Below, one piece after another: positions 43,901 through 52,199 of a stretch of 64,000 nt of DNA. The DNA lies in assembly GCA_045542415.1 (NCBI GenBank), contig JAZQKZ010000020.1, forward strand, positions 1 through 64,000, read 5' to 3'. The DNA is from UMGS1958 sp045542415. GTDB taxonomy: Bacteria; Bacillota; Clostridia; UBA1381. The number at the start of each line of letters is the position of its first letter. Position 1 is the first letter of the stretch. A program made the position numbers and the translations under genes. A model generated the notes under the pieces. That model was not told where the DNA came from. It did no database searches and was given only the letters and a program-made list of their open reading frames with translations.

Positions 43901-45537
43901 TTTTTTCAAGGGTCGCAAAAAGAATAATGGACTTGTTTACTATCAACAAAAAAGACAAGGACAAGCATCCGGAAAAAGATGAGACTGCAGAGAAGCCGAC
44001 GGATGCAGCAGAGACTTCAAATACAGAAGAAACGTCAGCTGAAATTCCGGATATAGTTCCCAAAACTGACACAGCAATACCCGAAAGCAATACAGAAAAA
44101 TCCGGTAAGGACGATGCGCAGGAAGGTGAAGAAACAAAATCGGGAGCTGCTGAAAAAACTAAAAAGGCTCTGACTCAAAAAATAATAGACATTTTATTAA
44201 GAAGAAAAAAAGCCAGGGAAGCTGAGGGCGATGGCTCTCCCGAGCAGAACGGTGGGGATGCTGCGGCCGAGCCTCCTAAGCCAAACGGTGAAGTTACCGA
44301 AAATATTGATGAGTCGGTTTCTTCAGAGGATGGAGAGATGGGTGCTGAAACAACATCTGTTCAAACAGAGAAAGTTGATACTGAAAAAACAAAAGATGAA
44401 CTCGTAGATAATAAAGATGCTGCTGTAACGGAAACAAGCGAAGATATAAATGTTTCCGGAGAGAATCATGAACCACCGACCGGTGGTGAGGCAGAAATAG
44501 TTGTTCCGCTTGGTTCGTCGGAAGAGGTTGGAGTTCCTCAGGAAGAACAAATCGTTCTTCACACAGAGGGTGAAGACCTGTTTTCAATAGATGGTGTTCC
44601 GGATGATCTTGACTTGCTGATGCCGATAAGAGCGTCCAGATATCAGAAAGAATGTTTCCTGAAATTTGGCTTTGAGGAAATTGACTCAAGTCTGGCAATT
44701 GAAGATGTTAATAGTTATTTAATAGCAAGAGGCTGGGGAAACAGTGCTCTTAAGAAAGCACGAAAGAGAACGGAGCTTGAGGCTACACAGTTAGATGCGG
44801 AGGTTGAAAATCATTGCGATTTCTGCGGAATGCCGTTAAGCGGTGTCAGCTATGAAAAGCTTGTTGATGGTCGTACAAGATGTAATGACTGTTCAATGAG
44901 TGCAATTAACAGCGTTTCCGAGTTGAAGGAGTTATTCAACAGAACAGAAACAATGATGGAAATTTCATTTAACATCGGTATTCATGTGCCGATTGCGGTA
45001 AAAACAACAGATGCACGAACGATTGCAAAGCATTCCGGTCAAATTTTTGTTCCGTCAACACAGGTGGCGGCAAGAGTGCTTGGTTTTGCACAGCGTAAAG
45101 CTGGCAACTATAATTTATTTCTGGAAAACGGAAGTCCCAGACTTTGTGCAGTTGATACCATTACACATGAGCTCACCCATATTTGGCAATATATTAATTG
45201 GAACGATGCCCAATTTAAATCGTTATATGGTATGGGCAATCCCAGATGCTCTGCAATTGCAAGTGACATTGTTTATGAGGGTATGGCAATGTGGGCGTCT
45301 ATTCAAATGCTTTATACTATGGGCGAGACCTTCTTCGCTCAAAAACAGGAAGCCCTGGCAATGAACAGAACCGATGTTTACGGTTTGGGGTTCTTGATGT
45401 ACCGAGAACGTTACGGTATTGAAAGAAGCGGAGATAACTCTCCGATATCGCCGTTTATGTCGTTCCCGCCGCTTGATCCTATGGAGGTTAAAGCAGTTGT
45501 AAAAAGTTTATGCACAGAGGAGGATTGTAAATGCTGA
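40951..45537 (+). CDS. Giant membrane protein with C-terminal zincin
   Basis: 1528 aa. Five hydrophobic helices in the first 185 residues (about 5-25, 37-55, 73-92, 135-155, 164-180) are followed by a long soluble region. A low-complexity acidic linker (about 1000-1220, rich in Glu/Thr/Lys) separates it from a C-terminal unit. That unit has a zinc-ribbon-like part (CDFCGMPL and RCNDCSMS) and a metallopeptidase motif HELTH at 1406-1410, with a likely third ligand Glu at about 1443 (VYEGMAMW), as in gluzincins. The start overlaps the previous gene and the end overlaps the FtsK-like gene by 7 bases, so expression is coupled. I infer a processing peptidase built into the secretion apparatus. Confidence 0.75.
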   Translation: MMTKTVKVLISIIVIALFCLLQNVLNAKKKQRARQALMPVISGIYCIIAAMTAIKDFDKFNSITELHEFLTYSNILVANLAIALGVVLVKLITRPILTRCWKKNDQIEATSASFYAYDEEYDEWFLKNQWINFRGFMLSIVVGSVIACGSFLGFTWIVGPESKWWIIGVPLAGVLILNEIYGFLNGITKEEYEYSFFGENAHSWKVSKFFKLREIFEKLIPYPILSAHTGCEFANSQSPLEFIDELKNSKDKVDQITAEYFTIDGRYKKTNVDGVQATWKMMHRKNVLFFNPFYKDLGIYITLPMINALLSGKKCVIVVGRMSTCEDVKQWISKLLKDYSRMEALWRVEVLNHKVPECEVGILSCPQLYDKKVITANREFFNETDFVLLSEPSIIVNTGQIALNIIAQEIHSNDERPVYCICDRKVNGLVDTLSHLLHSEITDVIATPVPRCIYSGMTWDADGDYIRQQLFDKQAKYLGNGIELAAIAVKNQIPRVSWYSEKKVPLRDVKWIAGQYYSTICRYMNLPTQQKNLYEKIDFVSNMWSAAMEKEQFIIVEDEFCNMFGTMRAYLSRGIDQAFVNVLSENYLLRDYMRCNKQMFMTNPDAIPSIVPDYAKTERNTLIKLILMMIYRPVPESEVLSEFQLVGIETDDAFAVLSRMLKKYTFADDSIFTVKSVKTEVDELTTITTCCYQISEEAFDEYFADSLKNAFFIIEDEKTEKGYIDSKLFNHVTQIILPGQYITYEGKYYVVKYISPESGCVLRRAADSYNNRVYYRQLRTYHFEEGSELISTKKVMDIEITTERRAFKVTTDGYLEMTDNKDLRKAKHIDLSADPKVGTFSRNYKNKAVLSIVLPDTDVKQRFTISILLNEMFRSIFPDAWQYIAVLSTQPENGEESMLNKFNYKVDGSYEDNRIYIVEDSDMDLGLLEAIENNLMGFFEIMSDYISWHFEQMRQSASKDPIPVKPEERQKRYSIDIAEKRKNVFSRVAKRIMDLFTINKKDKDKHPEKDETAEKPTDAAETSNTEETSAEIPDIVPKTDTAIPESNTEKSGKDDAQEGEETKSGAAEKTKKALTQKIIDILLRRKKAREAEGDGSPEQNGGDAAAEPPKPNGEVTENIDESVSSEDGEMGAETTSVQTEKVDTEKTKDELVDNKDAAVTETSEDINVSGENHEPPTGGEAEIVVPLGSSEEVGVPQEEQIVLHTEGEDLFSIDGVPDDLDLLMPIRASRYQKECFLKFGFEEIDSSLAIEDVNSYLIARGWGNSALKKARKRTELEATQLDAEVENHCDFCGMPLSGVSYEKLVDGRTRCNDCSMSAINSVSELKELFNRTETMMEISFNIGIHVPIAVKTTDARTIAKHSGQIFVPSTQVAARVLGFAQRKAGNYNLFLENGSPRLCAVDTITHELTHIWQYINWNDAQFKSLYGMGNPRCSAIASDIVYEGMAMWASIQMLYTMGETFFAQKQEALAMNRTDVYGLGFLMYRERYGIERSGDNSPISPFMSFPPLDPMEVKAVVKSLCTEEDCKC

Positions 45538-48500
45538 ATATTAATGAAATATATTCTTCTGTCTATGAAAAACTAAGATCAATTCAAAACAATTATCTTG
45601 ATGCAGAGAAGCAATTAAATGCTTCTCATGCACAGGATGAAGTTTTGCGTCAAAAAAGAATTGAGAATTTAAAGATTCAGCTTGAAAAGATTGATGAGTA
45701 TAGAGAAAAGGTTGAATACTTTAAACATATGGCGGAAAAACATATTGAAAGTAAGAATCTTTTGACAATCACTCCCAGAGAGCTTAATTTCAACAGAATG
45801 CGTAATTGGGCAATGATGATTGATCCTGACGAAACAGACGATCCTTATGCACAGCGTATATATGTACAAGCCAAGTGCAATGAAATGTTTTTGGATTTGA
45901 AAAAAGAAGAGTTCGAGAACACATTAAATGAATTGGAAAACGGCAAAACAGAAATTGATGAAAAACTAAAGGCTTCTATTGAGTCCACAAAAAGGCAACT
46001 TGTGGAGCAGTGTCGGGAAGTACTTGAAAGTGAAGCGTTCTCTTCATTAGCAACTGCAGTTGCAGAAAGTCATTCGAGATATGGAGATGCAACAAAGCTG
46101 CAAACCGTTATAACTGAAGCAGATTCTGAAAAGAAAACAGTTGGTTTTGGTATTTATGCGCAGCCGCTTGCTGTCCTGGAAGAATTGCGCTACATTGCAA
46201 AATCTAAAATGGGAGATTACTATGATTTGAAAAATAATCGTGTATATCTTCCGGTGGAACACTCATTAGGAAAAGAAATGGTATTTTCGATTGGATGTAC
46301 TACCTCTAAGGAAAAGCACTTATACAGTGGATTGCAGAACTATTTGCTGAATATTATCAGCAAAACAGAAATTGGCTCCAGAAAGATTTATTTTATGGAT
46401 GCACTCCATTATAATAATACAGCATTAGGTGCCTTGAGACCGTTAGAAAACAGTATTGCAATTGAACCTATTCCCAGGGATTCGGAACAGATTGTTGATA
46501 CCTTGAAGCAAATTGTTTCTTCTTTTTCGGATATTGATGAGGCACTGGGGCTTGTTGATTCTGTTTGTGAATTTAACACAACGGCAAAGCCGGAAGACAG
46601 AGTCGATAGAACTGTATTGGTTTTGATTGGTTATCCATCAGCATTTCCGAGCGAAGCAAAAGAATATATCAAAAGGATATTGTTGAATTACGATCACTAT
46701 GGAATAACGCCAATTTTAGTGGATACGCAATACATCCCCAAAAAGGACAACAGCCGAAATGATGTTCCCATTGAAATTGCAGAAAATCTTTTCAGAATTC
46801 AGATGATTCAACAACATGAAACAATACGGTTGAATGAAGGGAATGACTATCATTTCAGATGGTATGAGCTCAGGCAGGAGCTTTCGGCTAACTTCATTGA
46901 TGAAGTAAAAAAACATGATATCAAAGCAAGTGCATTGGGTAACGAATATACCAAGAGAATAGATTTGGAAGTTATGCCGGCATATGAACGAGGCAGAAAA
47001 AATATTACTTTGCCGTATGGTATTGATTCCAAGGATCAGATGCATAGCATATCGTTTGATAACGAAAACTTTGCTTCGTATTTGATGGGTGCTTCGGGGT
47101 CGGGTAAATCTACATTGTTACATACATTGATAACAGGTATTATCCACAACTATCATCCGGATGATGTGGAGCTGTGGCTTGCGGATTTTAAAATGTCGGA
47201 ATTTGCACAGTACATAAAACCGTTACCGCCGCATGTAAAATATATTTTATTGGATGAATCTCCGGAGCTGGTATATGACTTGCTTGACAAGTTAACCGAA
47301 AAAATGATGGAACGTCAGCGTTTCTTTATGAAGCACCGTGAAATGAAAAAGGTTGAGAATGTTCCGACGAATATTTATATGCCGGTGATTTTCGTCGTGC
47401 TTGACGAATTTTCAATTATGTCACAGTCTATAGCAGATTCGCCGTCATATAAGCTAAAATTGCAAAATCTTCTTGCGAAGGGAAGAGCGTTGGGTATAAA
47501 GTTTCTTTTCTCAAGCCAGACTTTCTTAAACGGCATAAGGGGATTGACACCTACCGCAAAGGCTCAGATTCAGTCAAGAATTGCGATGAAGAACTCTAAG
47601 GATGAAATCAACGAAACGCTTGAGCTTTCATCAAATTTGAAAACGGATCAGGTAAAAAACTGGATAGATGCATTACCGCCGCACTATGCTTTATATAAGT
47701 ATAGAGATGGTGACATGTTGCAGATTAAGAGATTGTTGGTAATGTACTTTGCCGGAAAGGGTGAGGAAGCTTTTGCCCCGCAAAGAAAGATTATCAATCA
47801 CCTGAATGCAACAATGAAAGCGGTTCCTTTGGGAGAATATAATCCTGCAGCTCTTGATACATATGTTGATAAGAACCCTGTTATTGTTGATGGCAATAGT
47901 TACGATGCATTTGAAGTCGGGCAGCTGGAGGAGCAGTTTAACGAATACAGAACAATGTACTCTGAAGATGTTGAAGCGGATGATATATTGATTTCGCTTG
48001 GTAATCCCAGACAAATGAGCAATTACAGGCTTTCTTGTCTGGCTTCTGAAACCCGGGAAAATATTTTGTTGGTTGGAAGAACTGCGGAACAGGCATGTGC
48101 CACCTCGATATTACTTTCCGTTATGAAGTCTTGTGCAATGCAAGGCTGCAAGGTTCAGATCTGGGCATATGGAAAGAACCGACTCTTTAAAGCATATAAA
48201 GATATTTTTGAGGAATGTGGCTTTGAAATAATAGAGGGCATGGATGCTGTCTGTGATTCCATATATGCACTAAAGCAGTCAATACAGAATAAAGAAACTG
48301 ATCGTAAACTGATTGTTATGATTGGAATGGAAAGAATTTGCATGGACTTTGATTTTGTTGATGGAACAGCCACTGTCGTGCAGCAAGAATCCCAAATTTC
48401 TCAACAAATGAAAGTTTGGGAAAAGAATGGTGCAGTTGTTACGACAGAGGATGAAGAAGCTACGAGAAAATATGCATTAAAATGGATGAAACGCAGGAAA

Positions 48501-49025
48501 GAGGTTAAAAACGAAGCGAAAGAGGCAGGAAAGTCTGAAGAAGAGATCAAAGTACTTCTCCAAAAAGCAGAGCAGGAACTTAGAGCGGAACTTGGTTTTG
48601 ATTCAGCAACAACAGCTGTAGAAAAGCATGAAGAAAAACCAGTTGTCCAAGAAGAGCCTAAAACAAACAATGCACATCAAAGTGGAGCGTATAATGCAAA
48701 GGATGATTTCTTGTATGTGATTAAACAAGGTAGCCGTTTGGGATATCATTTTATGCTTAATCTTACTGCATATTCTGATTTAAATCAAATGGCATTGAAA
48801 CCGGCTATGTTTAGATATAAGATGGCATTTCAGGTTTCGGTTGAGGATTCAAAAGCGTTGTTTACAAGTAAGGTTGCGTCAACATTACCGGAACATATTT
48901 GTCAGTTTGATGATACATTAGACAGATACTCATTTAGACCATATTTGCACAAAGGTTTAACATGGGAAGGCTGGTTTGTTGATGATAATGGTGAAGTATT
49001 AACACCATTTGATGAAGTAAATTAA
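45531..49025 (+). CDS. FtsK/SpoIIIE-type ATPase, EssC-like
   Basis: 1164 aa. A coiled-coil N-terminus (20-165) leads into three FtsK/SpoIIIE-like modules. Only the middle one has a canonical Walker A (GASGSGKST at 520-528) and Walker B (IFVVLDEF near 620). The first (EHSLGKEMVFSIGCTTSKEKH) and third (ILLVGRTAEQACATS) have lost the Lys. This pattern of one active and two degenerate domains is typical of T7SS EssC/EccC-type motors, which pump WXG100 proteins and effectors. Unlike EssC it has no N-terminal FHA or transmembrane helices, so the channel would be supplied by the upstream membrane proteins. It is followed directly by WXG100-like genes. Confidence 0.87.
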   Translation: MLNINEIYSSVYEKLRSIQNNYLDAEKQLNASHAQDEVLRQKRIENLKIQLEKIDEYREKVEYFKHMAEKHIESKNLLTITPRELNFNRMRNWAMMIDPDETDDPYAQRIYVQAKCNEMFLDLKKEEFENTLNELENGKTEIDEKLKASIESTKRQLVEQCREVLESEAFSSLATAVAESHSRYGDATKLQTVITEADSEKKTVGFGIYAQPLAVLEELRYIAKSKMGDYYDLKNNRVYLPVEHSLGKEMVFSIGCTTSKEKHLYSGLQNYLLNIISKTEIGSRKIYFMDALHYNNTALGALRPLENSIAIEPIPRDSEQIVDTLKQIVSSFSDIDEALGLVDSVCEFNTTAKPEDRVDRTVLVLIGYPSAFPSEAKEYIKRILLNYDHYGITPILVDTQYIPKKDNSRNDVPIEIAENLFRIQMIQQHETIRLNEGNDYHFRWYELRQELSANFIDEVKKHDIKASALGNEYTKRIDLEVMPAYERGRKNITLPYGIDSKDQMHSISFDNENFASYLMGASGSGKSTLLHTLITGIIHNYHPDDVELWLADFKMSEFAQYIKPLPPHVKYILLDESPELVYDLLDKLTEKMMERQRFFMKHREMKKVENVPTNIYMPVIFVVLDEFSIMSQSIADSPSYKLKLQNLLAKGRALGIKFLFSSQTFLNGIRGLTPTAKAQIQSRIAMKNSKDEINETLELSSNLKTDQVKNWIDALPPHYALYKYRDGDMLQIKRLLVMYFAGKGEEAFAPQRKIINHLNATMKAVPLGEYNPAALDTYVDKNPVIVDGNSYDAFEVGQLEEQFNEYRTMYSEDVEADDILISLGNPRQMSNYRLSCLASETRENILLVGRTAEQACATSILLSVMKSCAMQGCKVQIWAYGKNRLFKAYKDIFEECGFEIIEGMDAVCDSIYALKQSIQNKETDRKLIVMIGMERICMDFDFVDGTATVVQQESQISQQMKVWEKNGAVVTTEDEEATRKYALKWMKRRKEVKNEAKEAGKSEEEIKVLLQKAEQELRAELGFDSATTAVEKHEEKPVVQEEPKTNNAHQSGAYNAKDDFLYVIKQGSRLGYHFMLNLTAYSDLNQMALKPAMFRYKMAFQVSVEDSKALFTSKVASTLPEHICQFDDTLDRYSFRPYLHKGLTWEGWFVDDNGEVLTPFDEVN

Positions 49026-49045
49026 ATTATTAGGAGGAATTTATT

Positions 49046-49327
49046 ATGGCACATATAGATCCGCAAAGCTATGAAGAAATGATCAGTGTTTTACAAAGTT
49101 TTGTGTCACAGGTATCAGAACAGTGTGAGACTATGCAAACAGCCGGAAGCACTTGCGTAAGTAATATGGAAGGTGATTCGGCGGCAGAAAAGAGTAATGC
49201 AAAATTACAAGAGTGTGTTTCCAATATTAGGAGTGCAACAGAATCCGTGCAAGGTATAATTGCTGCATTGCAAGAGGAACTAGAAGATGCTATCAGAGCG
49301 CAGTCATTGGCTGATGACTTAGATTAA
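49046..49327 (+). CDS. WXG100-like small helical protein
   Basis: 93 aa, two predicted helices around a central turn (AGSTCVSNMEGDSAAEKSN). Size and place, directly after the FtsK-like ATPase and before the effector, fit WXG100/EsxA-type partners, but the W-x-G triplet is absent; MEG occupies the turn. Similar to the 110-aa protein at 50775 (both have a Glu/Cys N-terminal helix, a turn with GD, then a basic-acidic helix). AGGAGG is upstream of ATG 49046. It probably co-exports with the nuclease effector. Confidence 0.7.
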   Translation: MAHIDPQSYEEMISVLQSFVSQVSEQCETMQTAGSTCVSNMEGDSAAEKSNAKLQECVSNIRSATESVQGIIAALQEELEDAIRAQSLADDLD

Positions 49328-49340
49328 TAGGAGGGATAAT

Positions 49341-49649
49341 ATGAGTAATGTAATCGCAGTAAATACAGAAGGGGTACAAGCATTGCAAACTTTGGCTACT
49401 TCTATTACAGAGGCAATTGAACAAATTAAATCACAAACTTCAGCAGTTGAATCAGCAGCTGACGAGAATCCGGAAGGTCTTGGACCGCATAAGGCCTCCC
49501 TTGATTCAGCATTAGAAGAAATTTCTGCAAATGTGCAGCAAGCATCAGATCCAGCAAGTAACGTATCTGATAAATTAAATGAGATAGCTGAGGCATATAA
49601 TGAGATAATTGAAAATGACAGAATAGCAGGAGCGGGTTCGGGAAAATAA
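49341..49649 (+). CDS. LXG/WXG-like N-terminal domain, zero-frame product
   Basis: 102-aa helical protein (MSNVIAVNTEGVQALQTLA onward) closely matching residues 1-95 of the metallopeptidase effector at 51114: both carry LGPH.ASL.SAL.EI and AY..II.NDRI. It ends at TAA 49647-49649, directly after GGGAAAA. Reading on in the -1 frame continues into the nuclease, so this may be both a short product and the amino part of a 293-aa effector. Confidence 0.75.
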   Translation: MSNVIAVNTEGVQALQTLATSITEAIEQIKSQTSAVESAADENPEGLGPHKASLDSALEEISANVQQASDPASNVSDKLNEIAEAYNEIIENDRIAGAGSGK

Positions 49650-49701
49650 CCGGCTCCGCCGTTGCCGGCAGTGCTGCCGCCGTTGTGGGTGGCAGCACTG
49701 C
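49640..49701 (+). promoter_or_regulatory. Candidate -1 ribosomal frameshift signal
   Basis: GGGAAAA (49640-49646) lies in phase as G GGA AAA, right before TAA. Downstream CCGGC (49650-49654) can pair with GCCGG (49664-49668), and GCAGTGCTGCC (49668-49678) pairs exactly with GGCAGCACTGC (49691-49701); three more pairs (one G-U) extend it to 14 bp with a 6-base loop. The two stems share G49668, so they compete or stack. The spacer to the long stem is 21 bases, longer than the usual 5-9; the short stem starts 3 bases from the heptamer. Confidence 0.6.
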
Positions 49702-50221
49702 GGCAGGAGCTATAAGCGGCAGTAATACGACCGGTAAAAGCGGCAAAGAATACAGAGACGATAACGGTCAGGTATATAGAATTGGAAATGATTTGGCAGC
49801 TAATGCCACATATGTATTAAACGGATATACATATGAAACGGATGCTCAGGGCAGGATTGCATCTGTGGAAGGAGCTCTTCAGATAAAGGATAGAAAGGGA
49901 AGATTGCGTATTAAGGACTCTTTGAATGACATTGGTAAAGGAGATGAGCTTCCCGGCGATGATAGAGGGCATTTAATTGGAGATCGATTTAACGGTTCAA
50001 ATGGACTCGGAAATATGATTCCGCAAAATGCAGTTATTAATAGAGTTGATTTTAGAAAGTTAGAAAACGAACTTGCAAAGCAAGTTAAAGATAAAAGAAC
50101 GGTTAATGTAAAAATTGAGCCGATGTATGGCGGAAATTCAAGAAGACCGGACGCCATTGTTGTTGCATATAATATTGATGGCGAAGAAAATATTAGAATT
50201 TTTCCGAATAGCAAGGAGTAA
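49646..50221 (+). CDS. DNA/RNA non-specific endonuclease effector domain (-1 frame)
   Basis: After a -1 shift the frame reads ITGSAVAGSAAAVVGG and on to the endonuclease. The toxic domain (KEYRDDNGQVYRIG ... DDRGHLIGDRFNG ... GLGNMIPQNAVIN) has the DRGH and N motifs of the DNA/RNA non-specific endonuclease family, similar to the C-terminus of LXG toxins such as YeeF. Alone it would have to start at GTG 49685 with no ribosome site, so a separate gene is unlikely. The following gene encodes a YezG-like immunity protein, which supports function. If not frameshifted in the living cell, it is a broken effector. Confidence 0.75.
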   Translation: MTGSAVAGSAAAVVGGSTAAGAISGSNTTGKSGKEYRDDNGQVYRIGNDLAANATYVLNGYTYETDAQGRIASVEGALQIKDRKGRLRIKDSLNDIGKGDELPGDDRGHLIGDRFNGSNGLGNMIPQNAVINRVDFRKLENELAKQVKDKRTVNVKIEPMYGGNSRRPDAIVVAYNIDGEENIRIFPNSKE

Positions 50222-50225
50222 TGAT

Positions 50226-50603
50226 ATGGAAAAAATAGATTTTACCAATATTTTTGGAATACTTCAAGATATTGTTCCGAATGAATGGAATAAAATAGTG
50301 TTTTATGCTCAATATTCTCAAGGTAGTTATTCCATGAAATATTATGTTGACTTGGGAAATTCAGAATATATTGATTGTTATAACCTGAACGGGATATCAA
50401 GAAGTGAAATAATAAGATCTTTTATGAAAATCGATTTAGAGTTATCAAAGGTCAGAAATGGTTTAAAAGATGAAAAGAAATGGTCTGTTTTGACATTTCA
50501 AGTTGATAATAGCGGTAAATTCAGAGCAGAGTATGAATACCGCGATGTTTCAGAAAATACCATACAGTATTTTGAAGAATGGAAAAATAAATATTTAAAA
50601 TGA
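50226..50603 (+). CDS. YezG-family (DUF600) immunity protein
   Basis: 125 aa. The pattern 'MEKIDFTNIFGILQDIVPNEW', the central aromatic beta strands (YYVDLGNSEYIDCYNL) and the end 'KWSVLTFQVDNSGKFRAEYEYRD' match the DUF600/YezG group, immunity partners of LXG DNases such as YeeF. It starts at ATG 50226, 4 bases after the nuclease stop; a frame from 50115 is an overlap artefact. It would protect the producer from the nuclease by binding its active site. Confidence 0.85.
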   Translation: MEKIDFTNIFGILQDIVPNEWNKIVFYAQYSQGSYSMKYYVDLGNSEYIDCYNLNGISRSEIIRSFMKIDLELSKVRNGLKDEKKWSVLTFQVDNSGKFRAEYEYRDVSENTIQYFEEWKNKYLK

Positions 50604-50616
50604 CTAAATGTAGATA

Positions 50617-50703
50617 GACTTTGCTGACGAGTATCAGGAGACATTAGATCTGCATGAGGTGCGTCTTCAGATGCAGCACCCTGGTTCTGCAGGTGTAAAA
50701 TAA
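50617..50703 (+). pseudogene. 29-codon remnant between effector modules
   Basis: An open piece (DFADEYQETLDLHEVRLQMQ ... HPGSAGVK) with a TAG just upstream and no start or ribosome site. It looks like the C-terminal tail of a lost effector; its family is not recognised. Confidence 0.35.
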
Positions 50704-50712
50704 ATCATGTAC

Positions 50713-50752
50713 AACGAAGTGCTGTTTTCTTTATTGGCAGCACTTCGTTTTA
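50713..50752 (+). terminator. Hairpin between the two effector modules
   Basis: AACGAAGTGCTG (50713-50724) and CAGCACTTCGTT (50738-50749) form a 12-bp perfect stem followed by only TTAAG, so a weak or partial terminator. Confidence 0.5.
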
Positions 50753-50774
50753 AGCATAGAATAAAGAAAGGCGA

Positions 50775-51107
50775 ATGGATGATATGAGTTGGCGACGACA
50801 AAATTATGAAAATCACAATACAACAGAAACGTTAATTGTAGTGTTAGAAAGATATGTTGAAGAAATTATTGAATATTGCAATACAATTAAGCAGGTCATT
50901 GCCGATTGCGTAGAGATTTTGGCTGGTGATGTAGTGGCTGAAAGAAATTGTTTGAAACTTCAGCGATATGTAGAAAATATTGAATCGCAGACAGAACGTA
51001 TAATGGAACTAATTGAGGGTTTAAAAGCAAAAGTCGGAGATGTAGATGGTGTACCTCCCGATTGGTATTTGAAAAAACACCCTGAATGGTATGATAAAAG
51101 AGGGTGA
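50775..51107 (+). CDS. WXG100-like partner protein, second copy
   Basis: 110-aa helical protein similar to the 93-aa protein at 49046 in length, helix-turn-helix layout and position before an effector gene. The turn reads EILAGDVVAERN. It is extended by about 20 residues ending in WYLKKHPEWYDKRG, a Trp/Tyr-rich tail that might be an export signal. The short space (6 bases) to the metallopeptidase gene implies that it is the matching partner. Confidence 0.65.
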   Translation: MDDMSWRRQNYENHNTTETLIVVLERYVEEIIEYCNTIKQVIADCVEILAGDVVAERNCLKLQRYVENIESQTERIMELIEGLKAKVGDVDGVPPDWYLKKHPEWYDKRG

Positions 51108-51113
51108 GAGAAG

Positions 51114-52199
51114 TTGGCAAAATATGCAGTAAGTGATAAAGGTGTGCAAGCACTTAAAACAACAGCATCCAACATCTTAGAGGCTGTTGAGCAGGTATTA
51201 AATATTGTAGATTCCTTAGAATTAACAGCAGATGAGAATGTTGACACTTTAGGGCCTCATCATGCCTCGTTAGCCTCTGCCCTTTCAGAAATCAGAGAGT
51301 CCCAGAAACAAGCGGTGCAGCATGCTTCTGAATTGTCTGAAGCTTTGAATGATATTGCAGATGCCTATCAAGACATTATAGATAATGATCGAATATCAAC
51401 ATCGACAGGAGCAGCAAGAGGCTTGTTTGCTACAGCTGCATTTGGTGCTGTTATAGGGACAATGGGAGGGAATTCTCAAAAGTACAAAGCGGTTCGTCGG
51501 GACCTTTCTGACAAAATACCAAACAGCTTGTTGGAAGCAAATGATTTTGGTAGCCTTTCAAATTATATGGATTCCAGGTATGGAATAAAGTTGGATTCCT
51601 CAATGAAACATCTTGATTTGGGAACAGTAAAAGGGGCTATCAGCGGTGTGGAAAGTGTTATTAATGAATATCCTGAGATTGGGGAATTGTTAAAAACAGG
51701 TATTACATCAAAATCCGGGGTAATGTCTTGCACAGGTAGTAAGCTTTCGTTTAATCCCGATTATTTTGGAGATGACCGTACCTTATCTGAAACGTGTAAA
51801 AACATGTCAGATAGTGGTTTTTGGGTGTCAAATTCATCTCCTGATTCAATCGGGGCTCATGAAGCTGCCCATGGAGTCGAATGGGCATTGATTCAGGCCA
51901 ATCCGGATTATACTAATGATTATGAAAGAGTTCACGCATGGAATCAATGCAGCGAAGCAGGCAAAATTGTTTCTCAAGCGTGTGATAATATAAAGAAAAC
52001 ACCATACGGGCAAGGAAAGAACCAGGCGGAATTGATACAGTCAATTTCTAAATACGGCATGAAAGATGATTCGGAAACAATGGCAGAAGCATTTGCGGAT
52101 GTTTATGCTAACGGAGAAAAAGCCAGTCCTCTTTCTAAAGAAATTAAACGAATTACCAAAAAACAAATGGATAGATATAAAGGAGTTTTATTATGTTAA
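51114..52199 (+). CDS. Effector: WXG/LXG-like domain plus metallopeptidase
   Basis: 361 aa. Residues 1-95 are the same helical export domain as in the nuclease effector (LGPHHASLASALSEI; AYQDIIDNDRI). A Gly/Ala-rich hydrophobic linker (99-122) follows. The C-terminal ~230 residues have HEAAH at 249-253, and a conserved-type Glu follows in ETMAEAFADVYANG (about 325), the arrangement of gluzincin proteases. It therefore is probably a secreted toxin or peptidase. The start is TTG 51114 with GAGAGAAG upstream; no in-frame ATG lies nearby. Its stop overlaps the 53-aa gene. Unlike the nuclease effector its two parts are in a single frame. Confidence 0.78.
   Translation: MAKYAVSDKGVQALKTTASNILEAVEQVLNIVDSLELTADENVDTLGPHHASLASALSEIRESQKQAVQHASELSEALNDIADAYQDIIDNDRISTSTGAARGLFATAAFGAVIGTMGGNSQKYKAVRRDLSDKIPNSLLEANDFGSLSNYMDSRYGIKLDSSMKHLDLGTVKGAISGVESVINEYPEIGELLKTGITSKSGVMSCTGSKLSFNPDYFGDDRTLSETCKNMSDSGFWVSNSSPDSIGAHEAAHGVEWALIQANPDYTNDYERVHAWNQCSEAGKIVSQACDNIKKTPYGQGKNQAELIQSISKYGMKDDSETMAEAFADVYANGEKASPLSKEIKRITKKQMDRYKGVLLC

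Noticed and set aside
49685..50221. Nuclease as an independent gene from GTG 49685
   Set aside because: No ribosome site, the start lies within the stem-loop, and the related effector has a fused N-terminal domain.
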